From assembly GCA_002007745.1 (NCBI GenBank), contig CP019882.1, forward strand, positions 2,604,001 through 2,668,000: a stretch of DNA of 64,000 nt. Direction: 5' to 3'. A model generated the notes under the pieces. That model saw only the letters and a list, made by a program, of their open reading frames with translations, was not told the origin of the DNA and made no database searches. A program made the position numbers and the translations under genes. The first letter of the stretch is position 1. Each line of letters begins with the position of its first letter. Positions 37,183 to 46,749 of the stretch are shown piece after piece. This stretch comes from Mycolicibacterium litorale. Lineage in GTDB: Bacteria; Actinomycetota; Actinomycetes; Mycobacteriales; Mycobacteriaceae.

Positions 37183-38712
37183 GTGACCGTCATCAGAGTC
37201 AGTGGCGAGCGTTTGAGCCTGGACGCCCTTCGGCCCGTCTACCGCGGACCCGTGCAGGTGGAACTCACCGAACAGGCACTGGACAACCTTCGGCGTGGGC
37301 ATCAGGTCATTCTCGACGCGATCGACCGGGGTGACGTGGTGTACGGGGTCAACACCGGTTTCGGAAAGCTCGCCGACCGGCGCATCTCACCAGGGGACCT
37401 CGCGGAACTGCAGCGGCGGTCTGTGCTTTCGCACATGGTCGGGGTGGGCGATCCGCTCACGGACGATATCGTGCGCGCGATCCTGCTCATCAAGCTCATC
37501 GGGTTGGCCAGGGGCCACTCCGGGGTCCGCGTCGAAATCGCCGAGATGCTGGTGGCGCTCCTCAATGCCGATGTACTGCCGGTGATCCCGTCACAGGGCT
37601 CGGTGGGAGCATCCGGAGATCTTGCCCCGTTGGCGCACCTGGCGGGTGCGATGATGGGCGAGGGACGTGTACGCATCGACGGGGTCAGCTATGAGGCCGT
37701 CGAGGGGCTGGCGAAGGCGGGACTTACGCCCGTCGTACTCGGCCCCAAGGAGGCGGTGGCTCTGCTCAACGGCGTGCAGGCCTCCACCGCCATCGCGTTG
37801 CGCGGTTTGATCGGGGCCGAGGCGGTGTTCAATGCCGGGCTCGCCGCCGGCGCGCTCACCTTGGAGGCCACGGCGGGGCGTCAGATGGTGCTCGACGACC
37901 GCATCCAGCAGATCCGGGGCCACGTCGGTCAGATCCGTGTCGCCGCCGCGCTGCGGGGGCTGGTCGAAGGCAGTCCGGTGCTCGACATCGAGTTCGAGGG
38001 CCGCCGCCTGCAAGACCCTTACTGCCTGCGCTGTCAGCCGCAGGTGATGGGCGCGGCTCTGGACCTGCTGACGTTCGCGGCACGCACGATCGAGCAGGAG
38101 GTGAATGCCGTATCCGACAACCCGTTGATGTTTCCCGATGACGGCGTTGTGCTCTCCGGCGGGAACTTCCACGGCCAACCCATCGCCTACGCGGCCGACA
38201 TCATCGCGCTGGCCATCTGCGAAGTCGGCTCGATCTCCGAACGCCGCCAGGCGATGCTGATGGACGCGTCGATGAGCGGGTTGGCGCCGTTCCTGGTGCA
38301 AAACGCCGGACTGAACTCGGGATTCATCATGGCCCAGGTCACCAGCGCCGCCCTGGTCGCCGAAAACCGTGCCAAGGCGACGCCCAACAGTGTGGATAGC
38401 ATCCCCACCTCCGCCGGCCAGGAAGATCACGTGAGCATGGCGACTCACGCGTCGGTGCGCCTGGGCCCGATGGTGCGCAATGCGGGTTACATCGTTGCCA
38501 TCGAGTTGCTCTGCGCTGCACAGGGGTTGGATCTCCGAAATGGCGGGCATGCCGCGCCGGCCAACCGTCGCACGTACGGAATCGTCCGGTCGCACGCCGA
38601 TTTCCTCCAGGACGACCGCATCATGGCCGGTGAGATGGAGTCCATCGCCGCCGATGTCCTGGCGGGGGCCTTTGTGGACATTGCCGGGGTGCCGTTGACG
38701 ACGCTGGACTGA
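37183..38712 (+). CDS. hutH: histidine ammonia-lyase
   Basis: 509 residues from a GTG, preceded by an AGGAGATGG-like ribosome site. The electrophilic MIO cofactor forms from Ala143-Ser144-Gly145 within GSVGASGDLAPLAHL, the exact family signature; YGVNTGFGK and NPLMF are present. It converts L-histidine to trans-urocanate and ammonia, the first step of histidine use. An amino-acid importer lies downstream after strong hairpins. Urocanase (hutU), the next step, is not in the window. Confidence 0.95.
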   Translation: MTVIRVSGERLSLDALRPVYRGPVQVELTEQALDNLRRGHQVILDAIDRGDVVYGVNTGFGKLADRRISPGDLAELQRRSVLSHMVGVGDPLTDDIVRAILLIKLIGLARGHSGVRVEIAEMLVALLNADVLPVIPSQGSVGASGDLAPLAHLAGAMMGEGRVRIDGVSYEAVEGLAKAGLTPVVLGPKEAVALLNGVQASTAIALRGLIGAEAVFNAGLAAGALTLEATAGRQMVLDDRIQQIRGHVGQIRVAAALRGLVEGSPVLDIEFEGRRLQDPYCLRCQPQVMGAALDLLTFAARTIEQEVNAVSDNPLMFPDDGVVLSGGNFHGQPIAYAADIIALAICEVGSISERRQAMLMDASMSGLAPFLVQNAGLNSGFIMAQVTSAALVAENRAKATPNSVDSIPTSAGQEDHVSMATHASVRLGPMVRNAGYIVAIELLCAAQGLDLRNGGHAAPANRRTYGIVRSHADFLQDDRIMAGEMESIAADVLAGAFVDIAGVPLTTLD

Positions 38713-38722
38713 GCGGGAACGA

Positions 38723-38740
38723 GCGCGCCCTCAGGCGCGC
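38723..38740 (+). terminator. short hairpin after hutH
   Basis: Arms GCGCGCC (38723-38729) and GGCGCGC (38734-38740) form a perfect 7-bp stem with a 4-nt loop, 11 bases after the hutH stop. It may act together with the longer hairpin that follows. Confidence 0.55.
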
Positions 38741-38750
38741 GATCCTGACG

Positions 38751-38796
38751 GCATGCCAAAGGGCGGGCGCAGCGATGTGCCCGCCCTTTGGCGTGC
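38751..38796. terminator. strong 18-bp stem-loop after hutH
   Basis: Arms 38751-38768 and 38779-38796 pair over 18 positions with a single G-U wobble, core CCAAAGGGCGGGC, around a 10-nt loop. No U tract follows, as is common for mycobacterial intrinsic terminators. It separates hutH from the transporter operon. Confidence 0.8.
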
Positions 38797-38916
38797 CGAG
38801 GCCCTGTCGGACGGACTCCACCGGCTGCAGACCGGGACCGTCATGTTACGACGATGAAACAGCTGAATGACGTGCGGATTTGGGGTTGCCCAGCTGTATA
38901 ACGCCTGATACGTTTT

Positions 38917-38945
38917 TGTTCATCATGAATAGTTTTGTTCAGTTC
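38917..38945 (-). promoter_or_regulatory. paired TGAACA-type half-sites upstream of the amino-acid importer
   Basis: On the minus strand TGAACA occurs twice (within 38917-38926 and 38936-38945), 19 bp apart; on the plus strand this reads TTTTGTTCA at 38914 and 38933. The first site also lies in the 11-bp palindrome TTCATCATGAA (38919-38929). The block ends 31 bp before the start codon at 38977. The same half-site and spacing recur upstream of three other genes (46700, 48393, 52615). Confidence 0.5.
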
Positions 38946-38976
38946 AGACGTTCCGACCCGCATTAGGAGCCTAGAG

Positions 38977-39923
38977 ATGCCCCAGCCCCACGCCCTTGCC
39001 GCCACCATTGCGTCGATAGCCGTCCTGGCGGTTCTCGGCTCCGGTTGTGCGTCCAAGTCGGCGTCACCCGCCGCGGATGACACATCGAAGGCCCAGGTCA
39101 TGCCCGAACTGCATGACCTACTCCCGCAACAGGTTCGCGACTCGGGGTGCTTACGGTGGCAACGGATCCGTCGTACCCGCCGTGTGACTTCACCAACGAC
39201 GCCGGCCAGATCGACGGCTTCAACCACGATCTGCTGATGGCGATGGCTCCGCGGCTGGGCGTCACGATCGAGCAGAAGGCGATCACCTTCGACGGCCTGC
39301 TTCCGGGAGTCCAAAGTGGACGCTTCACCGCGGCCATGGAGTGCATCACCGACAACATGGAGCGGGAGAAGACCGTCAAGTTCGTCGACTACGCGTACGC
39401 GACGAAAAGCCTTCTGGTCAGCGCTAAAAGCGACAAGGGCATCACCGAGAACCCGCTGACGGTGTGTGGTTTGCATGCGGGCGTGCAAACCGGCACGGAG
39501 TTCGTGACCGACGTCGAACTCTTCAACAAGAACTGTCTTCAGGCGGGACGTCCAGCGGTGCAGGTGACCAACTTCCCGTCGGCGGGTGATCAGAACACCG
39601 CATTGCAATCCGGCCAAATCGACTTCGCCGTCACCGACACCGCAACAGGGGCTTGGCAGGTGAAGACCTCCAACAATGCATTCAAGGTAATCGCCAACCC
39701 GCTGCTGGCCCGCACCTATGTCGGTATCGTCGTCACCCCAGACGCCGACAACACCGCCAAGGCGCTTCTCGGCGCATTGACGGCGATGATCAAAGACGGC
39801 ACCTACGGCAACGTCATGGACAAGTGGGGTTTGAAGGACATCGCTCTGGACGAACCCGGGATCAACCTGGCGGCAAGCCGTCCGCTCCCGGTGCCCGAGC
39901 CGTGCGGGGCTTGCGGTTTCTAG
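38977..39923 (+). pseudogene. amino-acid-binding lipoprotein of ABC importer, frameshifted as sequenced
   Basis: The joined product is about 315 residues. The start ATG follows AGGAG; the signal peptide ends in lipobox LGSGC. After LLPQQVRDSG the frame changes; one G added to the run 39144-39147 gives VLTVATDPSYPPCDF, the conserved opening of family 3 polar amino-acid-binding proteins, and the rest (ITFDGLLPGVQSGRFTAAM, CGLHAGVQTGT, ALTAMIKDGTY) is intact. It is followed by permease and ATPase genes and sits among hut genes, so histidine or a related amino acid is the likely ligand. Confidence 0.85.
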
Positions 39924-40011
39924 TCGAGAACTGTTGATGGGCAACGCCTTCGGCACGCCATCCGCCGGTGCCGCACACGCTCGCGCCGTAACAGAAAGGT
40001 AGGGTGCACCA

Positions 40012-40896
40012 GTGGCTGACTCGCCAGTGGAAGTCTTGGTGCCGGATCCGCACATACGGCCCGTCCCGCGCACGCACGGCGGGTACTGGCTCAGCGGACT
40101 GGTTGCGATTGTGCTGGTCGGGACCATCGTCTACGGGTTTGCCACGAACGAGAACATGCGGTGGCCGGTGTTCGCACGGTATGTGTTCTCCGAACCCATT
40201 CTGCAAGGCGTGCGGGTGACCATCGAGCTCTCGCTGATCTCGCAAGTCTTCGCCGTTCTCATCGGTTGTCTGCTGGCGTTGCTCGGGGAGTCGCCGAACC
40301 CGGTTTTCCGCACCCTGGTCAAAGCCTATGTGGGTTTCTTCCGGGGACTTCCTTTGCTGATCCTGCTGCTGATCTGTTTCAATGCAGCGCTATTCATCCC
40401 GCGTCTGGGTATCGGCAGTGTCAGCTGGGATACCAACACGCTCATCACTGGCTTCACCGCCGCGATCATCGGATTGTCGCTGCACGAAGGGGCTTTCATG
40501 GTGGAAATCATCCGAGCGGGGTTGATGTCGGTTCCCGTCGGCCAGCGGGAGGCCGCCCAGAGTGTGGGCATGACGCGAGGTCTGGCCATGCGTACCATCG
40601 TGATTCCGCAAGCCGTCAGGGTGATCATCCCGCCCACCGGTAACCAGTTCATCAGCTTGTTGAAGGCCAGCGCGCTGGTCGCGGTGATCGGTGGCGGTGA
40701 TCTGCTGACTCGTGCACAGCAGATCTACGGCTCCAATTTCCAGACCATACCGTTGCTGATGGTGGCGAGCTTCTGGTACCTGGTGCTCGTCACCGTCGCG
40801 ACGGTCGGCCAGCACTTCCTGGAGAAGAAGTACTCACTGTCCGGCGGCCCCCAGAAGAAACCGAACAAACTGCGTGTGATGGAGGCGTCCCAGTGA
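40012..40896 (+). CDS. amino-acid ABC transporter permease
   Basis: 294 residues from a GTG with an AAAGGTAGGG-type ribosome site. Five or six hydrophobic helices and the conserved loop [28 protein letters not shown] of HisM/GlnP-type subunits, here read in two parts around AAQSVGM. It should form the membrane channel with itself, since only one permease gene is present. Its stop overlaps the ATPase start. Confidence 0.9.
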   Translation: MADSPVEVLVPDPHIRPVPRTHGGYWLSGLVAIVLVGTIVYGFATNENMRWPVFARYVFSEPILQGVRVTIELSLISQVFAVLIGCLLALLGESPNPVFRTLVKAYVGFFRGLPLLILLLICFNAALFIPRLGIGSVSWDTNTLITGFTAAIIGLSLHEGAFMVEIIRAGLMSVPVGQREAAQSVGMTRGLAMRTIVIPQAVRVIIPPTGNQFISLLKASALVAVIGGGDLLTRAQQIYGSNFQTIPLLMVASFWYLVLVTVATVGQHFLEKKYSLSGGPQKKPNKLRVMEASQ

Positions 40897-41660
40897 CGCA
40901 CCCACCCCTGGTCAGCATCCGGAACGTCGTCAAGAATTTCAGCGAGTTGGAGGTGCTCAAGGGAATCGATCTCGACGTCGCGGCGGGTGAGGTGCTCTGT
41001 CTGATCGGGCCGTCGGGATCAGGTAAGAGCACCCTGCTTCGCTGCGTGAATTTCCTCGAGCGGATCGACAGTGGCTACATCCGAGTGGACGATCAGTTCG
41101 CCGGCGCCGTTGTCAAAGACGGTGTACTGCATGAGGCGGGCGAGTCCGAGGTCGCCCGGTACCGCCAGCACATCGGCATGGTGTTCCAGCATTTCAATCT
41201 GTTCCTTCATCTCACCGCGCTCGAGAACGTCACAATCGGACTTACCAAGGTGCGGGGTCTGACCAAACGCGAGGCATTCGATCGAGCTCGCGCCGCATTG
41301 GCCGACGTCGGACTCGAACACCTGCAGGGCTCATATCCTCGGCACCTCTCCGGCGGCCAGCAACAGCGGGTGGCCATTGCCCGCGCGCTGGCGATGGAGC
41401 CCAAGCTCATGCTCTTCGACGAGCCCACCAGCGCCCTGGACCCGGAGTTGGTCGGTGAAGTGCTCACAGTCATGCGCCGCGTAGCCGAAGCGGGCATGAC
41501 AATGATCGTGGTGACTCACGAGATGCGCTTCGCCCGTGAAGTCGCCGACCGTGTTGCCTTCATGGATCAGGGTCGAATCGCCGAGATCGGCTCCGCCGCG
41601 CAACTTCTCGACACGCCGAATTCTGAACGGACACGAAACTTTCTGAGCCACGTGGACTGA
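40893..41660 (+). CDS. amino-acid ABC transporter ATP-binding protein
   Basis: 255 residues from a GTG overlapping the permease. Walker [11 protein letters not shown]-loop FQHFNLF, signature LSGGQQQR, Walker [15 protein letters not shown] and switch VTHEM are all present. Member of the GlnQ/HisP group. Completes a three-component importer within the histidine-utilisation region. Confidence 0.92.
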   Translation: MTHPPLVSIRNVVKNFSELEVLKGIDLDVAAGEVLCLIGPSGSGKSTLLRCVNFLERIDSGYIRVDDQFAGAVVKDGVLHEAGESEVARYRQHIGMVFQHFNLFLHLTALENVTIGLTKVRGLTKREAFDRARAALADVGLEHLQGSYPRHLSGGQQQRVAIARALAMEPKLMLFDEPTSALDPELVGEVLTVMRRVAEAGMTMIVVTHEMRFAREVADRVAFMDQGRIAEIGSAAQLLDTPNSERTRNFLSHVD

Positions 41661-41721
41661 CGTGTCTGCCCGCACTACGCGTGCACCCCACCCCGAACGA
41701 ACGAGACCTCAGGACAGCACT

Positions 41722-42531
41722 GTGCCCACCCCCACTCTTGCATTCACCCACCCACTCGGCCCCGCGGAGGCAGTCCCCGTCCTGCTCGGGCATTCGCTGG
41801 GCACCTGCGCTGCCCTGTGGAGCGGCGTCGCTCCACAGCTGGCCGGGTCATTTCAGGTCGTCTGCTGGGAGCTCCCCGGCCACGGCCATTCACCAGTGGC
41901 AGCAACGCATTTCACAATCGAAGATCTCTCCGATGCGCTCATCGAGCATCTCGACGCGCAGGGCATATCGCAGTTCCTGTATGCCGGAGTCTCGATCGGC
42001 GGCACAGTGGGGCTCGACCTCGCACTGCGCTACCCGGACCGGGTCGCCGCGGCGGCGATCGTGTCGGCCGGATCCAGTGTGGACTCACCGGCGGCATGGG
42101 CCGAACGTGCCGCAGCGGTGCGCGCCAACGGGACCGGCTCACTGGCCGCCGGCTCGGTTCAGCGCTGGTTCGCACCGTCCACCCGGGCGCACCACCGCGA
42201 CAGGATCGACGAGATGATCAGTGCCCTGCACAGTGCCGACGATGAAAGCTATGCACGCGCGTGCGAGGCGCTCGCCGGCTACGACATCACGGTGAGCCTT
42301 GCACAGATCACGCCACCGGTCCTCGCGTTGTGGGGTGAGCACGACGAGCTGGTTCCGCAGCAGCGGTCAACTCAGATCGCCGCTGAAGTCGGATGCGGTG
42401 CCGTCCAATGTGTGCCCAACGCTGCGCACGCCAGCCCGCTGGAACAGCCCGAAACGGTTGCCGGACAGTTGATCGAGTTCTTCGGTTCGGTTCCGGCAAG
42501 TGTGCCCGCGCGTGGGGGCAACGAGATGTAG
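41722..42531 (+). CDS. alpha/beta hydrolase, 3-oxoadipate enol-lactonase-like
   Basis: 269 residues from the GTG at 41722, chosen because AGGAC stands five bases upstream; a GTG at 41662 would add 20 residues. Triad: Ser in GVSIGGT, Asp in GEHDELVP and His in NAAHASPLEQP; oxyanion GHSLGT. The pattern is closest to PcaD-type lactonases, but no other protocatechuate genes are nearby, so the substrate is open. It follows the importer ATPase by about 60 bp. Confidence 0.8.
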   Translation: MPTPTLAFTHPLGPAEAVPVLLGHSLGTCAALWSGVAPQLAGSFQVVCWELPGHGHSPVAATHFTIEDLSDALIEHLDAQGISQFLYAGVSIGGTVGLDLALRYPDRVAAAAIVSAGSSVDSPAAWAERAAAVRANGTGSLAAGSVQRWFAPSTRAHHRDRIDEMISALHSADDESYARACEALAGYDITVSLAQITPPVLALWGEHDELVPQQRSTQIAAEVGCGAVQCVPNAAHASPLEQPETVAGQLIEFFGSVPASVPARGGNEM

Positions 42532-42679
42532 CGCCGATCGTGCTCCCACCAGTTCCACCACTACGAGGAAGACGACTCTTTGACCGAACAGACTCAGACA
42601 CCGCCGGTGAGGGCCCGTCGTGTCGCCAGCCATCGGTTTCACAGCCGACCTGCCGGGATTCGACGGAGGGGAGTGAATC

Positions 42680-43890
42680 ATGTCGGTGCTTGACCGTTTG
42701 ACGCAGATCGCTGAGATCGGCCGCGACCCGATCCGGCAAGGGTATTCACGGCATCTGTTCGATACGGCGGAGCTGGCGTTGCGCGACTGGTTCTGCCGGT
42801 CGGCGCGCGAGCTCGATCTGATCGTGGAGTTGGACGGTAACGCCAATCTGTGGGCGTGGTGGGGTGAGCGGGGCCCGGTGTGATCGCGACGGGCAGCCAC
42901 CTGGACTCGGTTCCCGGCGGGGGTGCGTACGACGGTCCACTGGGTGTGGCCAGTGCGCTGGAAGCAGTGGCGATCCTGAAGGCGCAGGGTTGGGTTCCCG
43001 CCCGCCCGATCGCGGTGTGTGCTTTCGCCGAGGAAGAGGGCAGCCGTTTCGGCATGCCGTGCCTGGGCTCGCGGCTGCTGGCCGGGGAGATCACGCCAGC
43101 CGCAGTGCGCGTCCGGACCGACGGCGACGGGATCAGTCTGGAAGATGCCTGGCGGCAGGCCGAGATGGATGTGGCGCGGATGGGTCCCGACCCCGATCGC
43201 CTGGCCGCGGTGGCGGCGTTCGTCGAATTGCACGTTGAGCAGGGCCTGGATCTGGAGGAGCGGGGCCAGCCCCTCGCGGTCGCCTCGGCCATCATGGCGC
43301 ACGGCCGATGGCGCCTGACGATCTGCGGGGAAGGCAACCATGCGGGCACCACCCCGATGATGGGCCGGCGCGACCCCGTTGTGGCGACGGCAGCGGCAGC
43401 GTTGGCCGTTCGGGACGTCGCCCTCGGGCATCCTTCGGCCCGCGGTACGGTCGGCCGGATCTCGGTCACGCCGAACGGTACGAACGTGATAGCTTCGCGG
43501 GTCGATGCCTGGCTGGACATCCGCGCTCACACTGACAGCGATGTGCGGGCGCAACTGGAATCCACCCTGGCGCTCATACAGAAATGCGTCGAAGCCGAAG
43601 GGTGTGCCCTGACCGTCCAGGAAGAGTCGTTCTCTCCGCTGGTCTCGTTTGACGTTGCGCTGACCACGCGGATCGCGGAGATACTCGACGGGGCGCCGGC
43701 CATCCCGACTGGTGCGGGCCACGACGCTGGCGTGCTTTCGGCCTACCTGCCCGCAGCGATGATCTTCGTGCGGAACCCGACCGGAGTCTCGCACGCGCCG
43801 GGCGAGACTGCGCGCGACGAAGATTGCGAGCAGGGGGCGCTCGGGCTTGCCGCCGTCCTGCGTGACCTTGCGGGCACGCCGGCTTCATGA
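42680..43890 (+). pseudogene. M20-family amidase/N-carbamoyl- or formyl-amino-acid hydrolase, frameshifted as sequenced
   Basis: The joined product is about 403 residues, the length of HyuC/AllC-type zinc amidases. The N-terminal 67 residues (ATG at 42680 after GGAGGGGAGTG) run to WWGERGP; adding one base in the G/C stretch 42870-42878 continues as GVIATGSHLDSVPGGGAYDG, which holds the zinc His and Asp. EEEGSRFG and the second metal His near RNPTGVSHAPGE are present. The stop overlaps hutF by ATGA. Standing next to hutF and with no HutG in sight, it may deformylate N-formyl-L-glutamate; that is an inference, allantoate or carbamoyl substrates are alternatives. Confidence 0.82.
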
Positions 43891-45194
43891 CCCGCGCGGA
43901 CCGCATCTACCACTGTGAATTCGCCTTGGTCGACGGCGTATTCGCCGAACAGGTGCGCCTGAAAGTGGTCGATGGCCTGCTCGTCGAGGCGGTGCCGGGG
44001 GTGTTGCGCCAGCCGGGTGACGTTGCGCTGGGCGTGGTTGTGCCGGGATTCGTCAACGCCCATTCGCACGCCTTCCACCGCGAGTTGCGTGGACGAACCC
44101 ATGCCGATGGCGGCGACTTCTGGCGGTGGCGCCACCGGATGTATGAGACGGCCGCGGGCTTGACTCCGTCGAGCTATCGCGACCTCGCTGAAGGTGTCTT
44201 CACCGAGATGCGTGACGCCGGCTACACCGCGGTGGGCGAGTTCCACTATGTCCATCACGATCTGCGGGGCGAGCCCTATCCCGAGCACGCGATGGAGCTG
44301 GCCCTCGCTGATGCGGCCACAGCGGCCGGCATTCGACTGGTTCTGCTTGACGCGTGCTATCTGCGCGGTGGGGTGGGCCAGCCGCTCACCGATGAGCAAC
44401 GCCGGTTCGGTGATCCTGATGTCTACGCGTGGCTGGAACGCTGGCACGCTCTGCGTGATGTGCTCGCCAGCCGGGGACGGGGGCTGGTGACTCTGGGTGC
44501 GGCAGTCCACTCCGTGCGCGCGGTGTCTCGCCGCGATCTCGACGTGATTGCCGATGGGTTGCCCCCCGAGGTTCCACTGCACGTGCATGTTTCCGAACAG
44601 CCCGCAGAGAATCAGGCCTGCCTGGACGCCTACGGCTTGACACCGACAGGGCTGCTCGCGGCGCATGGCCTCTTGTCCCAACGATTCTCGGCTGTTCATG
44701 CCACGCACCTGACCGCCGAGGACATCCGACTTCTCGGTGCGGCCAACGCCACGATCGTCATGTGCCCGACCACCGAGGCCGACCTTGGCGACGGGATCGG
44801 TCCGGCCCCCGAACTGGCGGCCGCTGGTGCCAGCCTCGCGATCGGCTCCGACCAGCACGTCGTCATCGATCCCTGGGAGGAGATGAGCCGGCTTGAACTC
44901 GATCAACGATTGCGGCTGCAGCGCCGGGGAATCTTCACACCGGACGCGCTGTGGCGCACCGGCACGACGGGAGGCCACCACTGCCTTGGCCTGTCGAAGG
45001 TGCGCCGGCGTTCGCCGGGGCTGGGACTCCAAGAGCCTTTCGACGCCGTCGAAATCAACCCGACAACAGCGCGCACGCGTGGTGTCGAACTTCACCAGCT
45101 CCCGCTCGCGGCACGCGCTGCGGACGTCACCGCCACCATCGTGGATGGCACGCTCACCCGCCCAGAGCAGCCGGGCGACAGCTCTCGATGCTGA
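43887..45194 (+). CDS. hutF: formimidoylglutamate deiminase
   Basis: 435 residues of the amidohydrolase superfamily. Metal pair in NAHSHAFHRELRG, with the family-typical GGDFWRWRHRMY after it; further ligands in HVHVSEQP, AVHATHLT and the Asp in IGSDQHV. It deaminates N-formimino-L-glutamate to N-formyl-L-glutamate and ammonia in the five-step histidine pathway. Coupled by 4 bp to the M20 amidase, which would be the next enzyme. Confidence 0.92.
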   Translation: MTRADRIYHCEFALVDGVFAEQVRLKVVDGLLVEAVPGVLRQPGDVALGVVVPGFVNAHSHAFHRELRGRTHADGGDFWRWRHRMYETAAGLTPSSYRDLAEGVFTEMRDAGYTAVGEFHYVHHDLRGEPYPEHAMELALADAATAAGIRLVLLDACYLRGGVGQPLTDEQRRFGDPDVYAWLERWHALRDVLASRGRGLVTLGAAVHSVRAVSRRDLDVIADGLPPEVPLHVHVSEQPAENQACLDAYGLTPTGLLAAHGLLSQRFSAVHATHLTAEDIRLLGAANATIVMCPTTEADLGDGIGPAPELAAAGASLAIGSDQHVVIDPWEEMSRLELDQRLRLQRRGIFTPDALWRTGTTGGHHCLGLSKVRRRSPGLGLQEPFDAVEINPTTARTRGVELHQLPLAARAADVTATIVDGTLTRPEQPGDSSRC

Positions 45195-45235
45195 CTGCTG
45201 CGCTGAGACCGGCGAGAGGTCAGTGAACACCCTCG

Positions 45236-45577
45236 TCATCGACTGTCGGTGTAGGCTTCGGTCAAAAGATCTGTGAGATAACGCAACCCGGACGCGCGGG
45301 CGGTCAGGAGCGCCACGAAGGCGTCGCGCCACAGGTCGGTGGGTTCGTCGTCGAGCCTGCTGCTGCGGTAGACACGGTAGCGGGTAAGGTAGGTATAGAT
45401 CCGCCCCCAGCGCAACGAGTTCCGGCTCCGGACGCTGACGTTGAGTTCCTCGAGATCTCCGGATACGCCGGGGGTGGCAACGGCCGCCACACGGTCTCCG
45501 CGCCCGACGCAGACCGTCTCACCGCGAACCTCGATGAGAGAGGAACTATGACGGGCACGGACGATGCGGCGGCCCAC
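45236..45577 (-). CDS. hypothetical protein in the hutF/adenine-deaminase gap
   Basis: 113 codons on the minus strand with strongly G/C-ending third positions, which looks coding in an otherwise empty 353-bp gap. The C-terminal half TYLTRYRVYRSSRLDDEPTD and LWRDAFVALLTARASG reads like a helical protein end, but no family was recognised. The ATG at 45577 would overlap the deaminase start on the other strand by 30 bp, so the true start may be further in or the gene may be a fragment. Confidence 0.35.
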   Translation of the reverse strand: MGRRIVRARHSSSLIEVRGETVCVGRGDRVAAVATPGVSGDLEELNVSVRSRNSLRWGRIYTYLTRYRVYRSSRLDDEPTDLWRDAFVALLTARASGLRYLTDLLTEAYTDSR

Positions 45578-46558
45578 CTACCAAAGAACGAACTGCACGT
45601 GCACCTCGAGGGCACGCTGGAGCCGGCGATGCTGCTGACGTTGGCCGCCCGCAACTCGGTATGTGTGCCGTGGTCATCAGTCGACGAACTCGAACGCGCC
45701 TATCGTTTCAGGGATCTGCAAGACTTCCTGAACCTGCTGTTCCGCGCCGCGGGCGTACTGCGTACGGCGCAGGACTTTCACGAGCTCGCTTACGCCTACT
45801 TCACGCGTGCCCATATTGACGGCGTCCGGCGTGCGGAGGTCTTCTTCGGCCCGCAAACCTTCCTGGACGCGTCGGTGTCCCTGTCGACACAACTGGACGG
45901 AGTGCTTCAGGCGGCTGATGACGCGCACAGGGATCTCGGCATCGAGGCGGCGGTCATCCTGACCGCCCAACGGCACCGCACCGAGGCGCAGGCGCTGGAG
46001 CTACTCGCGATGTCCGAGCCGTGGCACACCCGGTTACTCGGTTTCGGTCTTGGTGGCGCAGAGCGAGGGAATCCTCCCTCGAAGTTCGAGCGGTACTTCG
46101 CGCAAATTCGAAAGCGAGGGCTGCGAACCACGATCCACGCCGGAGAAGACGGTCCGGCCGATTACGTCCGCCAGGCACTCGACGTCTGCCGCGTTGACCG
46201 CATCGACCACGGGGTCAGCGCGGTCAATGACAGCGATCTGGTCAAGCGGATCCGCGACGAGCAGATCCCGTTGACGATGTGCCCGCTGTCGAACCAGCGG
46301 CTCAACGTCACCCCAGACCTCGGCGAACATCCTCTGGCCGAGCTGTTGCGCGCGGGGGCGCTCGTGACCGTCAACTCCGACGACCCCCCGTACTTCGGCG
46401 GGTACGTGAACGACAATTACCGTGCCGTGGCCGCAGCGCTCGACCTTACGGCGACGGAGATCGCCCAGCTGGCACGGAATAGCTTCACCGCGTCGTTTGA
46501 CGACGCTGAGAACATTCGGCGCGGTCTAAACGCGGTCGCCGCCGCGGCCGGTCACTGA
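45548..46558 (+). CDS. adenine/adenosine deaminase (Add-family, adenine-deaminase subtype)
   Basis: 336 residues. Zinc ligands His17 and His19 in HVHLEGTLEP, AEVFFGPQTF, zinc/catalytic region HAGEDGP, the His in DRIDHGVS and the Asp pair 278-279 in NSDDPPYFGGY. The NSDDPxYFGGY form is typical of fungal/bacterial adenine deaminases in this family rather than adenosine deaminases. It forms hypoxanthine and ammonia. GAGAGGAAC is the ribosome site. A second, unrelated adenine deaminase (Ade) lies 6 kb downstream. Confidence 0.85.
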   Translation: MTGTDDAAAHLPKNELHVHLEGTLEPAMLLTLAARNSVCVPWSSVDELERAYRFRDLQDFLNLLFRAAGVLRTAQDFHELAYAYFTRAHIDGVRRAEVFFGPQTFLDASVSLSTQLDGVLQAADDAHRDLGIEAAVILTAQRHRTEAQALELLAMSEPWHTRLLGFGLGGAERGNPPSKFERYFAQIRKRGLRTTIHAGEDGPADYVRQALDVCRVDRIDHGVSAVNDSDLVKRIRDEQIPLTMCPLSNQRLNVTPDLGEHPLAELLRAGALVTVNSDDPPYFGGYVNDNYRAVAAALDLTATEIAQLARNSFTASFDDAENIRRGLNAVAAAAGH

Positions 46559-46699
46559 TCACCGTGCGCCGCCCGCCCGGGCGTCCTGCGTCGACATTTC
46601 CGGACGCACTGCTGCTTCGCCATCGGCGGGTTGCCGCATAAGCGTTCACGTGGCTGCCCTGCCAGCAACCCGCGCGCGCCGCACATAGCGGTGTTATCT

Positions 46700-46728
46700 T
46701 TGCCGCACATATGTAGGGTTAGAGAACA
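46700..46728 (+). promoter_or_regulatory. paired half-sites upstream of the aldehyde dehydrogenase
   Basis: TTGCCGCACA (46700-46709) and TTAGAGAACA (46719-46728) are 19 bp apart and end 21 bp before the start codon. They match the half-site seen at 48393, 52615 and, inverted, 38917. An extra GCCGCACATA copy lies at 46678-46687. Confidence 0.5.
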
Positions 46729-46749
46729 CAGAGACTGGTGGTTCCAACA

